DNA of 64,000 bases, from assembly GCA_035492455.1 (NCBI GenBank), contig DATJJE010000050.1:62001-126000 (forward strand), written 5' to 3'. The notes beneath the pieces are model-generated. The model was not told the origin of the DNA. It searched no databases and saw only the letters and a program-made list of their open reading frames with translations. This document shows positions 16,520-25,369 of this stretch, in pieces (the stretch's first letter is position 1; each line of letters opens with the position of its first letter). Origin of the DNA: Gp6-AA40 sp035492455. Its GTDB lineage: Bacteria; Acidobacteriota; Vicinamibacteria; Vicinamibacterales; UBA2999. Made by a program: the position numbers and the translations under genes.

Positions 16520-17146
16520 TCAGATAGCGCGCGATCGTACTCCGGCCGCCCACATCCCGCCGACCAGCGCCGCGCATGGTTGCGCCATCAAGATAATCAA
16601 GTTCACCGGTGGAAAATTGATGCCGTAGTGCAGCGGACTCGCGGTTGGGTCGTAGTAGATGGAATTGAGCGTCGTGTGACCAATCCACCGCGGAATAACG
16701 GCTACCGCATAGAGCAACGCCAGGAGTGCTCGGTGCCCACGATAGATACGAACTGCTACCACCGCGCCGATCATTTCGGCGGCAAACGTGAGCACCCTCG
16801 ACGTGTACATGAAGAACGGACCAAAGAGCAGAGCCTCAGAGCCATTGAACATGCGCCACATGAAGTATGCGTGAACGGCCGCAAACAATGCCGGAAACGC
16901 AATCTGGTACATCAGCACCCAGAAGACGATCCAACCCAACATCAGCGTTGCTACCATCGCGATCGGATGCGTGCCGATTTCGCGAACCGCCGCGACACGG
17001 ATTGCGATCGCGACCTGCCACCAGTACCACGTCCGGGATGCGGACCGGTGATGAAAGCCTTCCTCGAGATCTCCCGCCATCGCATCGTCGCGTGGACCGA
17101 AGGCTCGCAGCAACGCCGTTGCCAATCGAGGCGGTCGAGACGTCAC
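16520..17146 (-). CDS. Membrane protein with 'permease prefix' motif, third gene of PadR operon
   Basis: 208 residues. The N-terminus (TSRPPRLATALLRAFGPRDD, GDLEEGFHHR, WYWWQVAIAI) is the prefix normally found at the start of acidobacterial FtsX-type ABC permeases, but here it is followed by about five other membrane segments and no permease core. Its ATG overlaps the stop of the previous gene (ATGA at 17143-17146). It is similar to that neighbour in layout, so the two look like a duplicated pair. Confidence 0.7.
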   Translation of the reverse strand: MTSRPPRLATALLRAFGPRDDAMAGDLEEGFHHRSASRTWYWWQVAIAIRVAAVREIGTHPIAMVATLMLGWIVFWVLMYQIAFPALFAAVHAYFMWRMFNGSEALLFGPFFMYTSRVLTFAAEMIGAVVAVRIYRGHRALLALLYAVAVIPRWIGHTTLNSIYYDPTASPLHYGINFPPVNLIILMAQPCAALVGGMWAAGVRSRAI

Positions 17147-17757
17147 GATTCAACTCCACGAGTTGGTGCGTATCTACGCGCTGCTGCCAATCCGCCACCG
17201 AGCGCTGCGAGTGGATAGAGGACCAAGAGATCGATCATCAACTGCGCAAGTGGGTACCGGCCAAAGTACTGAAGAAACGTGAACGCGTTGAGACCGAGCA
17301 CGAACGGGACATACGCGAACGCGATCGACGCCCGAGCGCCCGAGGCAGTCCGGACCACGACCCAGCCGCTCGCCGCGTAGACGAGCGCCTTCCACACAGA
17401 TAAGCCTGGAAAGTCGCGGAGGGGCTGCGGAAGCGCCAGGCCGCGGGCATAGAGTCCTTTCGAAAGTCCGGTCGCAAACAGCCATTCCGGAAGGTTCAGC
17501 AGTGAGAACAGAACGTAATTCGCGCCCCACCAGACGATGACAAGGCCGACCGCCATCGACAGACCCGTCCGGACCGGATGCACACGGACATCCCGCAACG
17601 CGTCGTGCCGAACCGCGCTGAACACCTGCCGCCAGTACCACAGCGGGGAACAGCCGCCACGGCGGTATCGCTCGATGAGATCGCCGGTCACGCACCCATC
17701 AATCCAGCTGCAGTGCTTGAGAATCCAGGCGGCAAGCCGCGGCGGTGTGCGCGTCAC
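17143..17757 (-). CDS. Membrane protein with 'permease prefix' motif, second gene of PadR operon
   Basis: 204 residues from GTG 17757. The N-terminus TRTPPRLAAWILKHC, VTGDLIERYRRG, LWYWRQVFSAV matches the prefix domain of PadR-linked ABC permeases; four to five membrane segments follow (LSMAVGLVIVWWGANYVLFSLL and others). No FtsX domain. The GTG overlaps the PadR stop by 4 bp (GTGA). Probably a hydrophobic partner or target of the PadR regulator. Confidence 0.7.
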   Translation of the reverse strand: MTRTPPRLAAWILKHCSWIDGCVTGDLIERYRRGGCSPLWYWRQVFSAVRHDALRDVRVHPVRTGLSMAVGLVIVWWGANYVLFSLLNLPEWLFATGLSKGLYARGLALPQPLRDFPGLSVWKALVYAASGWVVVRTASGARASIAFAYVPFVLGLNAFTFLQYFGRYPLAQLMIDLLVLYPLAALGGGLAAARRYAPTRGVES

Positions 17758-18083
17758 GCGCGCCCCTTCACGACTGAAAGGCCACGCCACATCGCGTTGA
17801 GCCGCTCGTACGTCTCGCGAACCAGGCTGGCGCCCTTACCAGTGAGCTTGAAGAACTTCTTTGCGCGGCCGCCGCGTTCCGGAGTCGGATCGCCCAGCGA
17901 CGAGGTCACCAATCCGCGGCTGGCGAGGCGTTCCAACGACGCGTAGACAGCGGCTACGGCGACCGTTCGCCGGCCGGTGCGCTCGATTTCATCGGCGATC
18001 GGGACGCCGTAAGCTTCGTCACCGAGACGGAGAATGGCCAGAAGAATCATCAACTCGAAATCGGTGAGCGTGTCGCGGGGCAT
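17754..18083 (-). CDS. PadR-family transcriptional regulator
   Basis: 109 residues from ATG 18083. Winged helix: LTDFELMILLAILRLGDEAYGVPIADEIE, VAVYASLERLASRGLV, then the wing with RGGRAKKFFKLTGKG. The short C-terminal helix is the dimerisation element of PadR-s1 type proteins. First gene of an operon with two membrane proteins, each overlapping by 4 bp, which it probably represses. Confidence 0.9.
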   Translation of the reverse strand: MPRDTLTDFELMILLAILRLGDEAYGVPIADEIERTGRRTVAVAAVYASLERLASRGLVTSSLGDPTPERGGRAKKFFKLTGKGASLVRETYERLNAMWRGLSVVKGRA

Positions 18084-18122
18084 TTCATTGCTAATAGTGA
18101 AGAAATCACGCCGGCACGTCAA

Positions 18123-18893
18123 GGGGGTCTTTTGTCCCGACGAATTCGTCGGAACACGTTGATGAAAGTTGCGTCAGTCAGCCCGATCCGGTGTTCGACG
18201 CTCACCGAGAGTTCAGGAATGTTGGCACAACGCGATTACATGATGCGTGGCGACTTGTAGGTTACGCGGAACGTTGGGCGGTGACGAACGACGCTTACTC
18301 CATTGGCGAGGGCGTCGTTCGTCACCTTGGGTGTGTGTGCGTCAATTCAAGGCTGCATCATTGCTGCCGGGTGAAAACCGCGCGGTGACGTAAAAGTCCG
18401 CGCACATCAGTTCAGAGTACTGAGTGACGGCGGCAAGAAAGTCTCGGCCCGTTCAGAACTTCTCACTCGCGAGCCTCCCCACGCGTGCCGCCACGGCTCT
18501 TTGGTTTGCCAGCGTGACGAATCTCCAGGATGCGGCCGGCTCCGCGGGCACCGCTACGCTTCATTCCCGGGTTTGTACGTGCGGCCTTGTCGCACGCGGA
18601 GCGCAGGCGGAGTCACACGAGGAATGGGATGGACCGAATGGCGCGATGACCGCGACGTATGAAAGGCAGAAAAATTGCCGCCCTCGGTGACAAGCAACGA
18701 AGGCGGCCGAAGTGCGGGAAGAGTCGATAAACTCCTCAACCAAAACTACCGGACGGCGCACGAGTCAAACAATCGAACCAACGTCCCATTCCCCGACCGA
18801 TACGGCCGTTGGCCGTACTGAAATGCAGATTTGTAACGGGATAGTTTCAGGCGCGCGGCTGTCACCCATGTGCGCCGAATGGACCCAACGTTT
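18123..18893. other. Stretch without a supportable gene
   Basis: About 770 bp with no convincing frame on either strand; the short open frames lack protein-like patterns. It holds a 14-bp perfect inverted repeat (18281-18325). Between about 18770 and 18890 the plus strand reads like a decayed coding end (VPFPDRYGRWPY, then stops, then VRRMDPTFVTS) leading into the conserved repeat at 18894. Confidence 0.5.
18281..18325. repeat. Perfect 14-bp inverted repeat
   Basis: GTGACGAACGACGC at 18281-18294 is the exact reverse complement of GCGTCGTTCGTCAC at 18312-18325, with a 17-nt spacer. It lies about 200 bp upstream of the PadR start in a non-coding stretch. No T-tract follows, so a simple terminator is not obvious; an operator or a mobile-element end are alternatives. 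Confidence 0.7.
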
Positions 18894-18950
18894 GTGACGT
18901 CCCTGAGTATTCCGAGTTGGAACCAAATCGCCAGCTTCCTCGAGTCTATG
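18894..18950 (+). repeat. Attachment-core-like repeat, copy A
   Basis: 57 bp that align without gaps to 26351-26407 at 44 of 57 positions. Both begin with the core GTGRCGTCCC and both read SLSIPS-NQIA-FLE-M in the same frame. Copy A shares only the right arm; its left flank is unrelated to the recombinase end found left of copy B. Confidence 0.65.
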
Positions 18951-19069
18951 CGACAGCAACGCGATTCCGCCGGATTCGCGGCATGAAAAATGGACTCGAT
19001 ACGCTGTTCTGACGGAGAACCCAGTCGGGAGCGATTGAAATCGCTGATTTTTCTACATTCGGCGGCGCT

Positions 19070-19680
19070 GCCTGCCCACTGATCGTTGCGTCCCTCGCAG
19101 ACAGCTTCGATCATTTCGGTATCGGCCGCTAGAAAGAGGTCGACCACGAAACTCAGTGGCTGCAGGTAAGCGGCAGGATCCGTGTACGTGACCTCGATTC
19201 GCACACGGCCAGCAGTTTCACGCCGCCATCGCTCGGCATTCGGAAGTCTTCGGTATGCGGTAGCCCCGCGTTATTCAGCCACGTACGATCGTTGAAACCC
19301 ACACTATCAATGACCGACGTATCGCCGTCCCCCGACCGACGGAATATCCCATCCCATGTTGGATACGGGGACGCTTCTAGCGTGCGACCGTCCGTGAAGA
19401 TGTGCCGATAGGTTTGGTTCTCGTTCTCGATGACAAGAGCCGTCGGGGTCTGGAGAACGCGTTTCATTCCACGGAACGCCTCCGGTCCGGCGGGGACGCA
19501 CTGATAATCGGGCCGGGTTCTGAAAAACTCGTCACGGCGCTGTCGTGCCACTTCCTTCGCCCACGGCAGCACGTCTGCCGCATGCGAGCTCGAACAATGC
19601 GATGAGAGGGCCGGGGCCTTGCCACAATCCCGAGAAGTCCGGCTTGCCGTCCGCTGTCCGGCGGTCCTCACTTGCACGAA
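19070..19680 (-). pseudogene. Frameshifted remnant of the secreted 'GFNDRTWL' family
   Basis: Homology to the secreted family seen elsewhere in the window is spread over three frames. About 19680-19590 reads RRTADGKPDFSGLWQ (family N-terminus); 19570-19210 reads YRHIFTDGRTLEASPYPTWDG, DSVGFNDRTWLNNAGLPHTE (core); 19204-19070 reads MRIEVTYTDPAAYLQPLSF and LAADTEMIEAVCE (C-terminal part). At least two frameshifts separate these blocks, and the GRWEGDT-type motif is itself eroded. The order of the blocks matches an intact gene, so it is a pseudogene, unless the indels are assembly errors. Confidence 0.75.
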
Positions 19681-19746
19681 TCTGCTTGGCCCAGCGAACC
19701 AGCGATGCATAAACTCCGATGTTCATCCAAAAAAGGAGAAGCGTAT

Positions 19747-20364
19747 ATGAAGCGCCGACAACATTTCGGGGCCGGGACAATTCTTGTTCTTTGTGCTGTT
19801 GTTTTTATCGGCTCCGTCGGCGTCCGCTCGTTGCGAGCGGCCGACGACAATAGTGAGGAAGCGAAGGTTCGGATTGGTTTGGAGATTGCGCCGGTGCCTC
19901 TCAATCTGGCGCACAAGAATCGGGCGCTCGTTGGTCTGGGCAGCTACATCGTCAACGCCGTGATCGGTTGCAACGGATGCCACTCGGCGGGCCCGCCGAC
20001 CCAATACCTGCCCGGCGGCAACCCATTCTTCGGCCAGCCAGAGGCGATCAATCCGGCGACGTACCTGGGTGGCGGCCGGGTTTTTGCTTTGACATCGACG
20101 ATCAATATCGTCTCGCGCAATCTGACACCGGATCACACAGGGCTGCCGATCGGCGGCGATACGTTCGAGGAATTTCGCGAAACTATTCGAACAGGCGTAG
20201 ATCCGGACCAGCTCCATGCGAACTTGCCGCCACCTTTCGCTGGGACACTACTCCAAATCATGCCCTGGCCGGAGTTGCGGAACATGACCGATCGCGATCT
20301 CCGGGCGATTTACGAATACCTGAGCGCGGTTCCATGTAACCCGAATCAGGGTCATGTCTGCTGA
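19747..20364 (+). CDS. Exported monohaem cytochrome c
   Basis: 205 residues from ATG 19747, 6 bp after AAGGAG. Signal/anchor segment at about 8-32 (FGAGTILVLCAVVFIGSVGVRSLRA region). One haem site CNGCH follows GSYIVNAVIG; the axial Met candidate is in LQIMPWPELRNMTDRDLRAIYEYL, the classic end of class I cytochrome c domains. It belongs to the c-type cytochromes often found with dehydrogenases. The gene runs divergently from, and slightly overlaps, the upstream edge of the broken secreted-family gene. Confidence 0.85.
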   Translation: MKRRQHFGAGTILVLCAVVFIGSVGVRSLRAADDNSEEAKVRIGLEIAPVPLNLAHKNRALVGLGSYIVNAVIGCNGCHSAGPPTQYLPGGNPFFGQPEAINPATYLGGGRVFALTSTINIVSRNLTPDHTGLPIGGDTFEEFRETIRTGVDPDQLHANLPPPFAGTLLQIMPWPELRNMTDRDLRAIYEYLSAVPCNPNQGHVC

Positions 20365-20639
20365 TCGACCAAGTGATGAGGATGGGGCGCGACCAGCGCC
20401 TCACCTCAACGTCTCCAAGCTGACATTTCCTCCTACCGAATGACCGCGCCGACGCGCGTTCGCAGCGAGCGCGAGCACGGCAATCCCAATCATGACCGGG
20501 CGGAACGCCGGCTCGCAGCCTGCGGGCTTCGCACACGTTCGATGCGTGCGAACGGCGACGCAGGTTTGATGGCGTTGACCTGCCCCCTTTTAATCCGATC
20601 CGCCGCATAGAATGAGGTCCTCCGTTCAAAGGAGGACCG

Positions 20640-20892
20640 ATGAAACGGAGCACGTACACCGACGAGCAGATCCTGGCGATCGTCAAGGAAGGCGAGGCCG
20701 GACGAAAAGTCGCTGACCTCTGTCGCTCGCATGGCATCAGCGAGCAGACGTACTACCGGTGGAAAGCCAAGTACGGCGGATGGAGCTGAGCGAGATGCAG
20801 CGCCTGAAGCACCTCGAGGACGAGAATCGCCGCTTGAAACAGATCATCCCTGAGCAGACGCTGGACCCAGGCTGAAGGCGGTGGTCGCAAAA
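20640..20892 (+). pseudogene. IS3 orfA (helix-turn-helix), frameshifted
   Basis: From ATG 20640 the frame gives the usual orfA start (MKRSTYTDEQILAIVKEGEA, VADLCRSHGISEQTYYRWKA) but ends after 49 residues. A one-base loss near 20780 shifts it; in the next frame it continues as MELSEMQRLKHLEDENRRLK, the leucine-zipper part, and a second indel near 20870 precedes LKAVVAKK. Normal length is about 88-90 residues. Confidence 0.8.
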
Positions 20893-20894
20893 AA

Positions 20895-21795
20895 ATGATG
20901 ACCCCCGCGGCTCGGCGCGAGGCGGTCGGGTGGTTGCAGACACGCGGCGCCAGTCAGCGGCGTGCCTGTCAACTGATTGGGCTCAGTCGCGCAACGTGGC
21001 AGTACCAGCGGCGCGATGATCCCGTCAACGGTGCGCTGTTGCATCGCCTTGCAGGCGCACGCTGCCGAGCGCCCGCGGTTCGGCTATCGACGGTTGCATA
21101 TTCTGATCGCCCGCGAGGGCATGTGCGTGAATCACAAGCGCCTCTATCGTCTGTATCGCGCCGCCGGTCTCCAGGTGCGCCGGCGGCGGCGGAACCGGAG
21201 CACGCGCGGAGCACGCGTGCCGTTGCCGGTGGCGACCCATCGCGGTGAGCGCTGGTCGATGGACTTCACGCTTGACACGCTCGCGGACGGCCGCGCGTTT
21301 CGCACGCTTAACATCGTTGACGATTTCACGCGCGAGTGCGTTGCGATTGAGGTCGATCGGTCGTTGCCTGGCCTGCGCGTGACGCGCGTGCTCGATTGCC
21401 TACACGCCGCGATTGGCTTGCCCCAGACGATCGTCGTCGACAACGGACCCGAGTTTGCCGGACGCACGCTCGACGCGTGGGCATACGCGCGCGGCGTCAC
21501 GCTGCGCTTCATTCGACCGGGCAAACTGATCGAGAACGCGTACGTCGAAGGCTTCAACGGCAAATTCCGTGATGAGTGCTTGAACGAACACTGGTTTCTG
21601 AACCTGGCTGACGCGAAGGCTGAAATTGAAGCGTGGCGCGTCGATTACAACAGCGTCCGGCCGCACAGCTCGCTCGCTGGTCGTACACCGATGCAGTTTG
21701 CCGCGATGACGGAGGGGGCTCGCCGGCTGCGGCCGGCTGGCCCTGATGAGGGCGCTAAACCCGAGGACCTCCAACCATCGATGGATCGGATGTAG
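20895..21795 (+). pseudogene. IS3 orfB transposase (DDE), frameshifted
   Basis: Starts at ATG 20895 (MMTPAARREAVGWLQT, SQRRACQLIGLSRATWQYQ). A one-base gain near 21051 shifts the frame; the remainder continues from there as AAERPRFGYRRLHIL to the end at 21795. The DDE residues are all present: WSMDFTLD, VVDNGPEFAG and ENAYVEGFNGKFRDECL. Without the indel it would be a full-length catalytic domain. Confidence 0.8.
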
Positions 21796-21969
21796 GGGGC
21801 AGGTCATCGTGATTAACGATGCCGTCGAGAGCGCCCGTCATTGGTCGCGCGTCTGGAGACGAGGGCGACATCGGCGTGTTACTGCCGCAGGACACCGCAA
21901 CGAGCAGGAAGAGCGCAACGACTACGCGGTGCACTGGAGCCAGCCGACGCAGGTTGCGAGTCCGTCGCG

Positions 21970-24342
21970 TCACGCTTGCGGTGCCAGTGATTGATCACTG
22001 GCTGAAGTGCTGAAACAACTGGAGCAGCGACGAGCTGAACTCCACGCAGCCGCAGTGAACAACATTCCCCAACTTAGCAAGAGCAACCATGGGAAACCGA
22101 TCGCGCGGTAGCGAAAGTCCACGATCGACGTTCCTGGCTGCACCTGCACTGCGCGATACACGAAGTTCCCCCTCACGACCCTGCTCTCGCGCCCGTTGAC
22201 GGTGACGTGCCAACTGCGAGACCAGGTATCGGTCACGAGCAGCCAGCCTGCCGCAGGAACATCCACTTGCAGGGTCAGTTGTGACGGGCGGTAGGACAGC
22301 ACCTTGAAGGAGTTCAGACGCTCGGCCGGCGGCAGCGAAGTAATAACGGCTTCACACGTATCGGCGCCGACGACCTCCGACGCACCGCTAGCGGCGGCCT
22401 GCGGATGAACCACGATCGGCGGTGCCGCGAGTTTCGTTGCACGGCGGAGAAACAGCTGAAAACACTCCTCCGACCGATTGACGATTCCAACGGACCTGGA
22501 AAACCACAGGCGATCTGGACCCGTAGCACTGTCCGCCAGCACATCGTCGTACGAATATCGGCGCACCAGCGCGCCGGCTAAGCTGCTGTATCCGTGAATG
22601 GTCGGCACCTTCGACAGAAAGGTGAGATTGCCGCGGTTCTCGACGCGACGCATCAATGCGCTGGCCGTGAGGTCGATTGTCGTCCGATGCAGTTGATCGA
22701 GACTGCGCCATGTTTCGGGGTGCGGGTTGTACATCGTCGAGCGGACCAGTCGCGAGGTCGATAACGCGTCACCGGTCGCGAGCACTACGAACGCGACGGG
22801 AGCGACTTCGCGCCAACGGCTGCGGTTGACCCTCAGCCCTGCGAGTGCGACGACACAGAGGGAGATCCAGAGTCCGTATGCATGCCAGTTCGAGGCGCCT
22901 AGCGGCAGCGAGGTCGATCCGCGAAGCGCCACCATGACGTTGGTGTATGTCGCGAGTGCCGCGGCAGCGACGCAGACAACTGTGATGGCGAATCGTCGCC
23001 ACATTTTCCGGTTCTGGTCGATCGTTAATGTGAGATCGCGCATTCCGAACATGCCGAGCACGGTAAGCGCGAAAATCGTGTAACAACGGAACAGGGCCGC
23101 TTGCCTGAAGTACCGAGTCGGCGGGACCCAGTCATAGAGCCAGCCCCTCAACGGCAGCGCGCGACCAAACGCGCAGCCAAGAAACAGTAGCGCCACAGCG
23201 AGGAGCCACCAACGGAACCCCGTGCCCCTGCGCTTCACGAGCGCGAATGCGGCAAACGCCGGAATGAGAACGCCGACGTAGACGCTTCGCATCGAGATGT
23301 CAGTGTATTCGTACAAATCGGCCAGCGAGAGCGAGGGGCTGGACAACGTGACGACGGCCGCAGGATGAAGCGCGTTGTTGAAGACCGCATCGTCACGCTT
23401 CATGGGTCCGGCTCGATCCGATACGTCAGGTCCTTCGACAAACAAGGGGACGTACGTCGGTGACATCACGGCGGCACCGACAAGCGCGACGACGATGTGA
23501 ATGGCTGCGAGGCGTTTGAATTGATTGAACTGATGCGCTGCCTGGACGCGCGGTTCTTCATCAGGGCAGACTACGCGACCAACGCTCCACAAGACGGCGA
23601 AACAACCGTTCAGGAAGACGAGTGCCGGGTAGCCACCTAATCCCGAGAGGCCCAGGAGCGCTCCCGCTTGCACTGCAGGACGCAGGCTTCGCGTGGACAT
23701 TGCGACATCGACTCGCCACACGATCCACGGAAGCAGCGAAATTGAATAGAGCAATGCCGTGTGTTCCGCGTTGCCGGTGTAGAAGCCGGAGAAACAGAAG
23801 GCGACAGCGCCGACAAATCCCACCCACGGCGGCGTGCCCAGGTGGCGCGCCAGCACGAGCATACCGGCGCCGCCGAGCAGCCAGATCGCGAGCCAGTACA
23901 GCGCGAACGCCAGCGGCGTACCCCCGAACAGCAACCCGAAGGCAACGACGGGCGGCGAGAACGATCCGAGTTGTGGCTCGAGATAGTCGGGAGAACCACC
24001 GAGTGTGAACGGGTTCCACAGGAGAAATGCGCCATTACGCGCGAAGTCGCCGACGAGCATGTAGTACGGCGCAAACAGGTCGATGCCGTCCCACATCGGC
24101 GCGGCGTGGCCGAGCAACAACGGCGTGTGCGGAATAAGGAGCGTGACTGCGAGGCCGATCCCCGCAATCGTCCATCGTGAACCGATCGGCGTGCTCCTTC
24201 GGTTCCAGATCAACACCGGCAATAATACTGGCCCACGGCGCGTTGGCACGTCCGTGGCCGTCCTAAGCCATGAACTCGCGAGTCCTGTGATGTAGGCACG
24301 TTGGCTTCCGCGCGCATTGCCGGACCGGTAGACGCCGGGCAT
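21970..24342 (-). CDS. YfhO-like large membrane protein
   Basis: 790 residues, about twelve membrane segments. The N-terminal half has the YfhO pattern GIDLFAPYYMLVGDFARNGAFLLWNPFTLGGSP; the C-terminal 100 residues form the extracytoplasmic beta domain (VPAAGWLLVTDTWSRSWHVTVNG, then FVYRAVQVQPGTSIVDFRYR) before a last membrane helix. YfhO proteins are GT-C-like and are linked to glycosylation of lipoteichoic acid or lipids. It starts 3 bp after the stop of the lipoprotein gene, so the two form an operon. Confidence 0.8.
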   Translation of the reverse strand: MPGVYRSGNARGSQRAYITGLASSWLRTATDVPTRRGPVLLPVLIWNRRSTPIGSRWTIAGIGLAVTLLIPHTPLLLGHAAPMWDGIDLFAPYYMLVGDFARNGAFLLWNPFTLGGSPDYLEPQLGSFSPPVVAFGLLFGGTPLAFALYWLAIWLLGGAGMLVLARHLGTPPWVGFVGAVAFCFSGFYTGNAEHTALLYSISLLPWIVWRVDVAMSTRSLRPAVQAGALLGLSGLGGYPALVFLNGCFAVLWSVGRVVCPDEEPRVQAAHQFNQFKRLAAIHIVVALVGAAVMSPTYVPLFVEGPDVSDRAGPMKRDDAVFNNALHPAAVVTLSSPSLSLADLYEYTDISMRSVYVGVLIPAFAAFALVKRRGTGFRWWLLAVALLFLGCAFGRALPLRGWLYDWVPPTRYFRQAALFRCYTIFALTVLGMFGMRDLTLTIDQNRKMWRRFAITVVCVAAAALATYTNVMVALRGSTSLPLGASNWHAYGLWISLCVVALAGLRVNRSRWREVAPVAFVVLATGDALSTSRLVRSTMYNPHPETWRSLDQLHRTTIDLTASALMRRVENRGNLTFLSKVPTIHGYSSLAGALVRRYSYDDVLADSATGPDRLWFSRSVGIVNRSEECFQLFLRRATKLAAPPIVVHPQAAASGASEVVGADTCEAVITSLPPAERLNSFKVLSYRPSQLTLQVDVPAAGWLLVTDTWSRSWHVTVNGRESRVVRGNFVYRAVQVQPGTSIVDFRYRAIGFPWLLLLSWGMLFTAAAWSSARRCSSCFSTSASDQSLAPQA

Positions 24343-24345
24343 GCG

Positions 24346-25062
24346 TCAAGGTTCGAGGGAGAACGCCAGGTCGATGGGCTTGGTGGTGAGGGTGTTGCCG
24401 TGAACAGATCCCGTCGCCGAGATACCGTTATCCAGACTACCGACGCGCCAGCCCCAGAATATTCCCAGTTTCCCTGCCCCTTCCCTGGCGCGAATTTGCA
24501 ACCAGTAGCGGGTGCCCGCTGTGACTGGAAAAGGCATTGGTAGAACCGCGGTGTAATCGTAGTACGCGCAATCGGCTTCGTTCTGAACATAAACAACACC
24601 AGTCGCAGTGTGAGCGTCAAACGCAAATGCCTCGTGCGCTTCGCCAGCCGTGAGCGTCATCTGATACAGCATGCTGGTCGTCTGAGGAGTTCCGTTGCGG
24701 TCGGCGACAAACCAGATTTGGAATGCGCTTGTCGAGTCGGCACGGGGTGCGACGACCGGCGGCTGACCGGGAACTATTGGGTTGCAATAGCCGCCCTGCC
24801 ACGACACCGCGCGGATCGAGGTTGACGTCGCACTGGTGAAGTCATCCAGCGAATAGGGCAACAGGTCAAGGAGGATGGGACTGTCGGTGTCGTACACCCA
24901 CGAACCTGCAAGGTACAGCAACGACCGGTTCGTAGGAGCAAGGAGCGTGTTGTGAACCGCCGACACGGCATTCGGCGAGGGTTGAGTAATGCCACGATCT
25001 TCGGAGCCGCACCCCAAAAGGATGCAAGCTACGGCTGCATTGAGGAGACTACGTCTGCACAC
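24346..25062 (-). CDS. Putative lipoprotein of unknown function
   Basis: 238 residues from GTG 25062, with AAAGG about 13 bp upstream. The N-terminus VCRRSLLNAAVACILLGCGSED is a lipoprotein signal with lipobox LLGC. The mature part is beta-rich and Ser/Thr-rich, with VAGTRYWLQIRAREGAGKLGIFWGWRVG-like strands near the end suggesting a jelly-roll domain. Upstream of and nearly abutting the YfhO-like gene. No family recognised. Confidence 0.65.
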   Translation of the reverse strand: MCRRSLLNAAVACILLGCGSEDRGITQPSPNAVSAVHNTLLAPTNRSLLYLAGSWVYDTDSPILLDLLPYSLDDFTSATSTSIRAVSWQGGYCNPIVPGQPPVVAPRADSTSAFQIWFVADRNGTPQTTSMLYQMTLTAGEAHEAFAFDAHTATGVVYVQNEADCAYYDYTAVLPMPFPVTAGTRYWLQIRAREGAGKLGIFWGWRVGSLDNGISATGSVHGNTLTTKPIDLAFSLEP

Positions 25063-25369
25063 GACTGAATCATCCCTTTCGACGGTTGCAGCATACCGGC
25101 GGAGCAAAAGATGATCCTCGGGCTGCGACCGAAATTTGTTGACACGGCTGAATGAGAGATTGGTCACACAATCGCACATGTGGCGCGCCCGCGACATAAG
25201 CGGTGCGCGCGAGGTACACGCCGTTACTGACCTGCGATGTCGCGATGTCGCAGGACATCACTTGGCTTGGTTCCTCACGGAACCACGTCGGACCGGCTGG
25301 TCCTACGCGCACGCTCCAACTACCGAATCCGCGCCAGACGACGTCGCCGTTCACAACGCCTTCAGGAAA

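Larger units (their letters stand above)
20576..21806 (+). mobile_element. IS3-family insertion sequence, frameshifted
   Basis: 1231 bp bounded by imperfect inverted repeats: left TGACCTGCCCCCT...ATCCGATCC (20576-20601) and right, read on the minus strand, TGACCTGCCCCCTACATCCGATCC pattern (21806-21783). Flanking tetramers are GCGT and TCGT, so a 4-bp target duplication is imperfect at best. Inside are orfA and orfB with a preserved A7 slippery run (20889-20895) at their junction, as in IS3/IS407-type elements. Both frames carry indels, so it is probably inactive. Confidence 0.85.
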
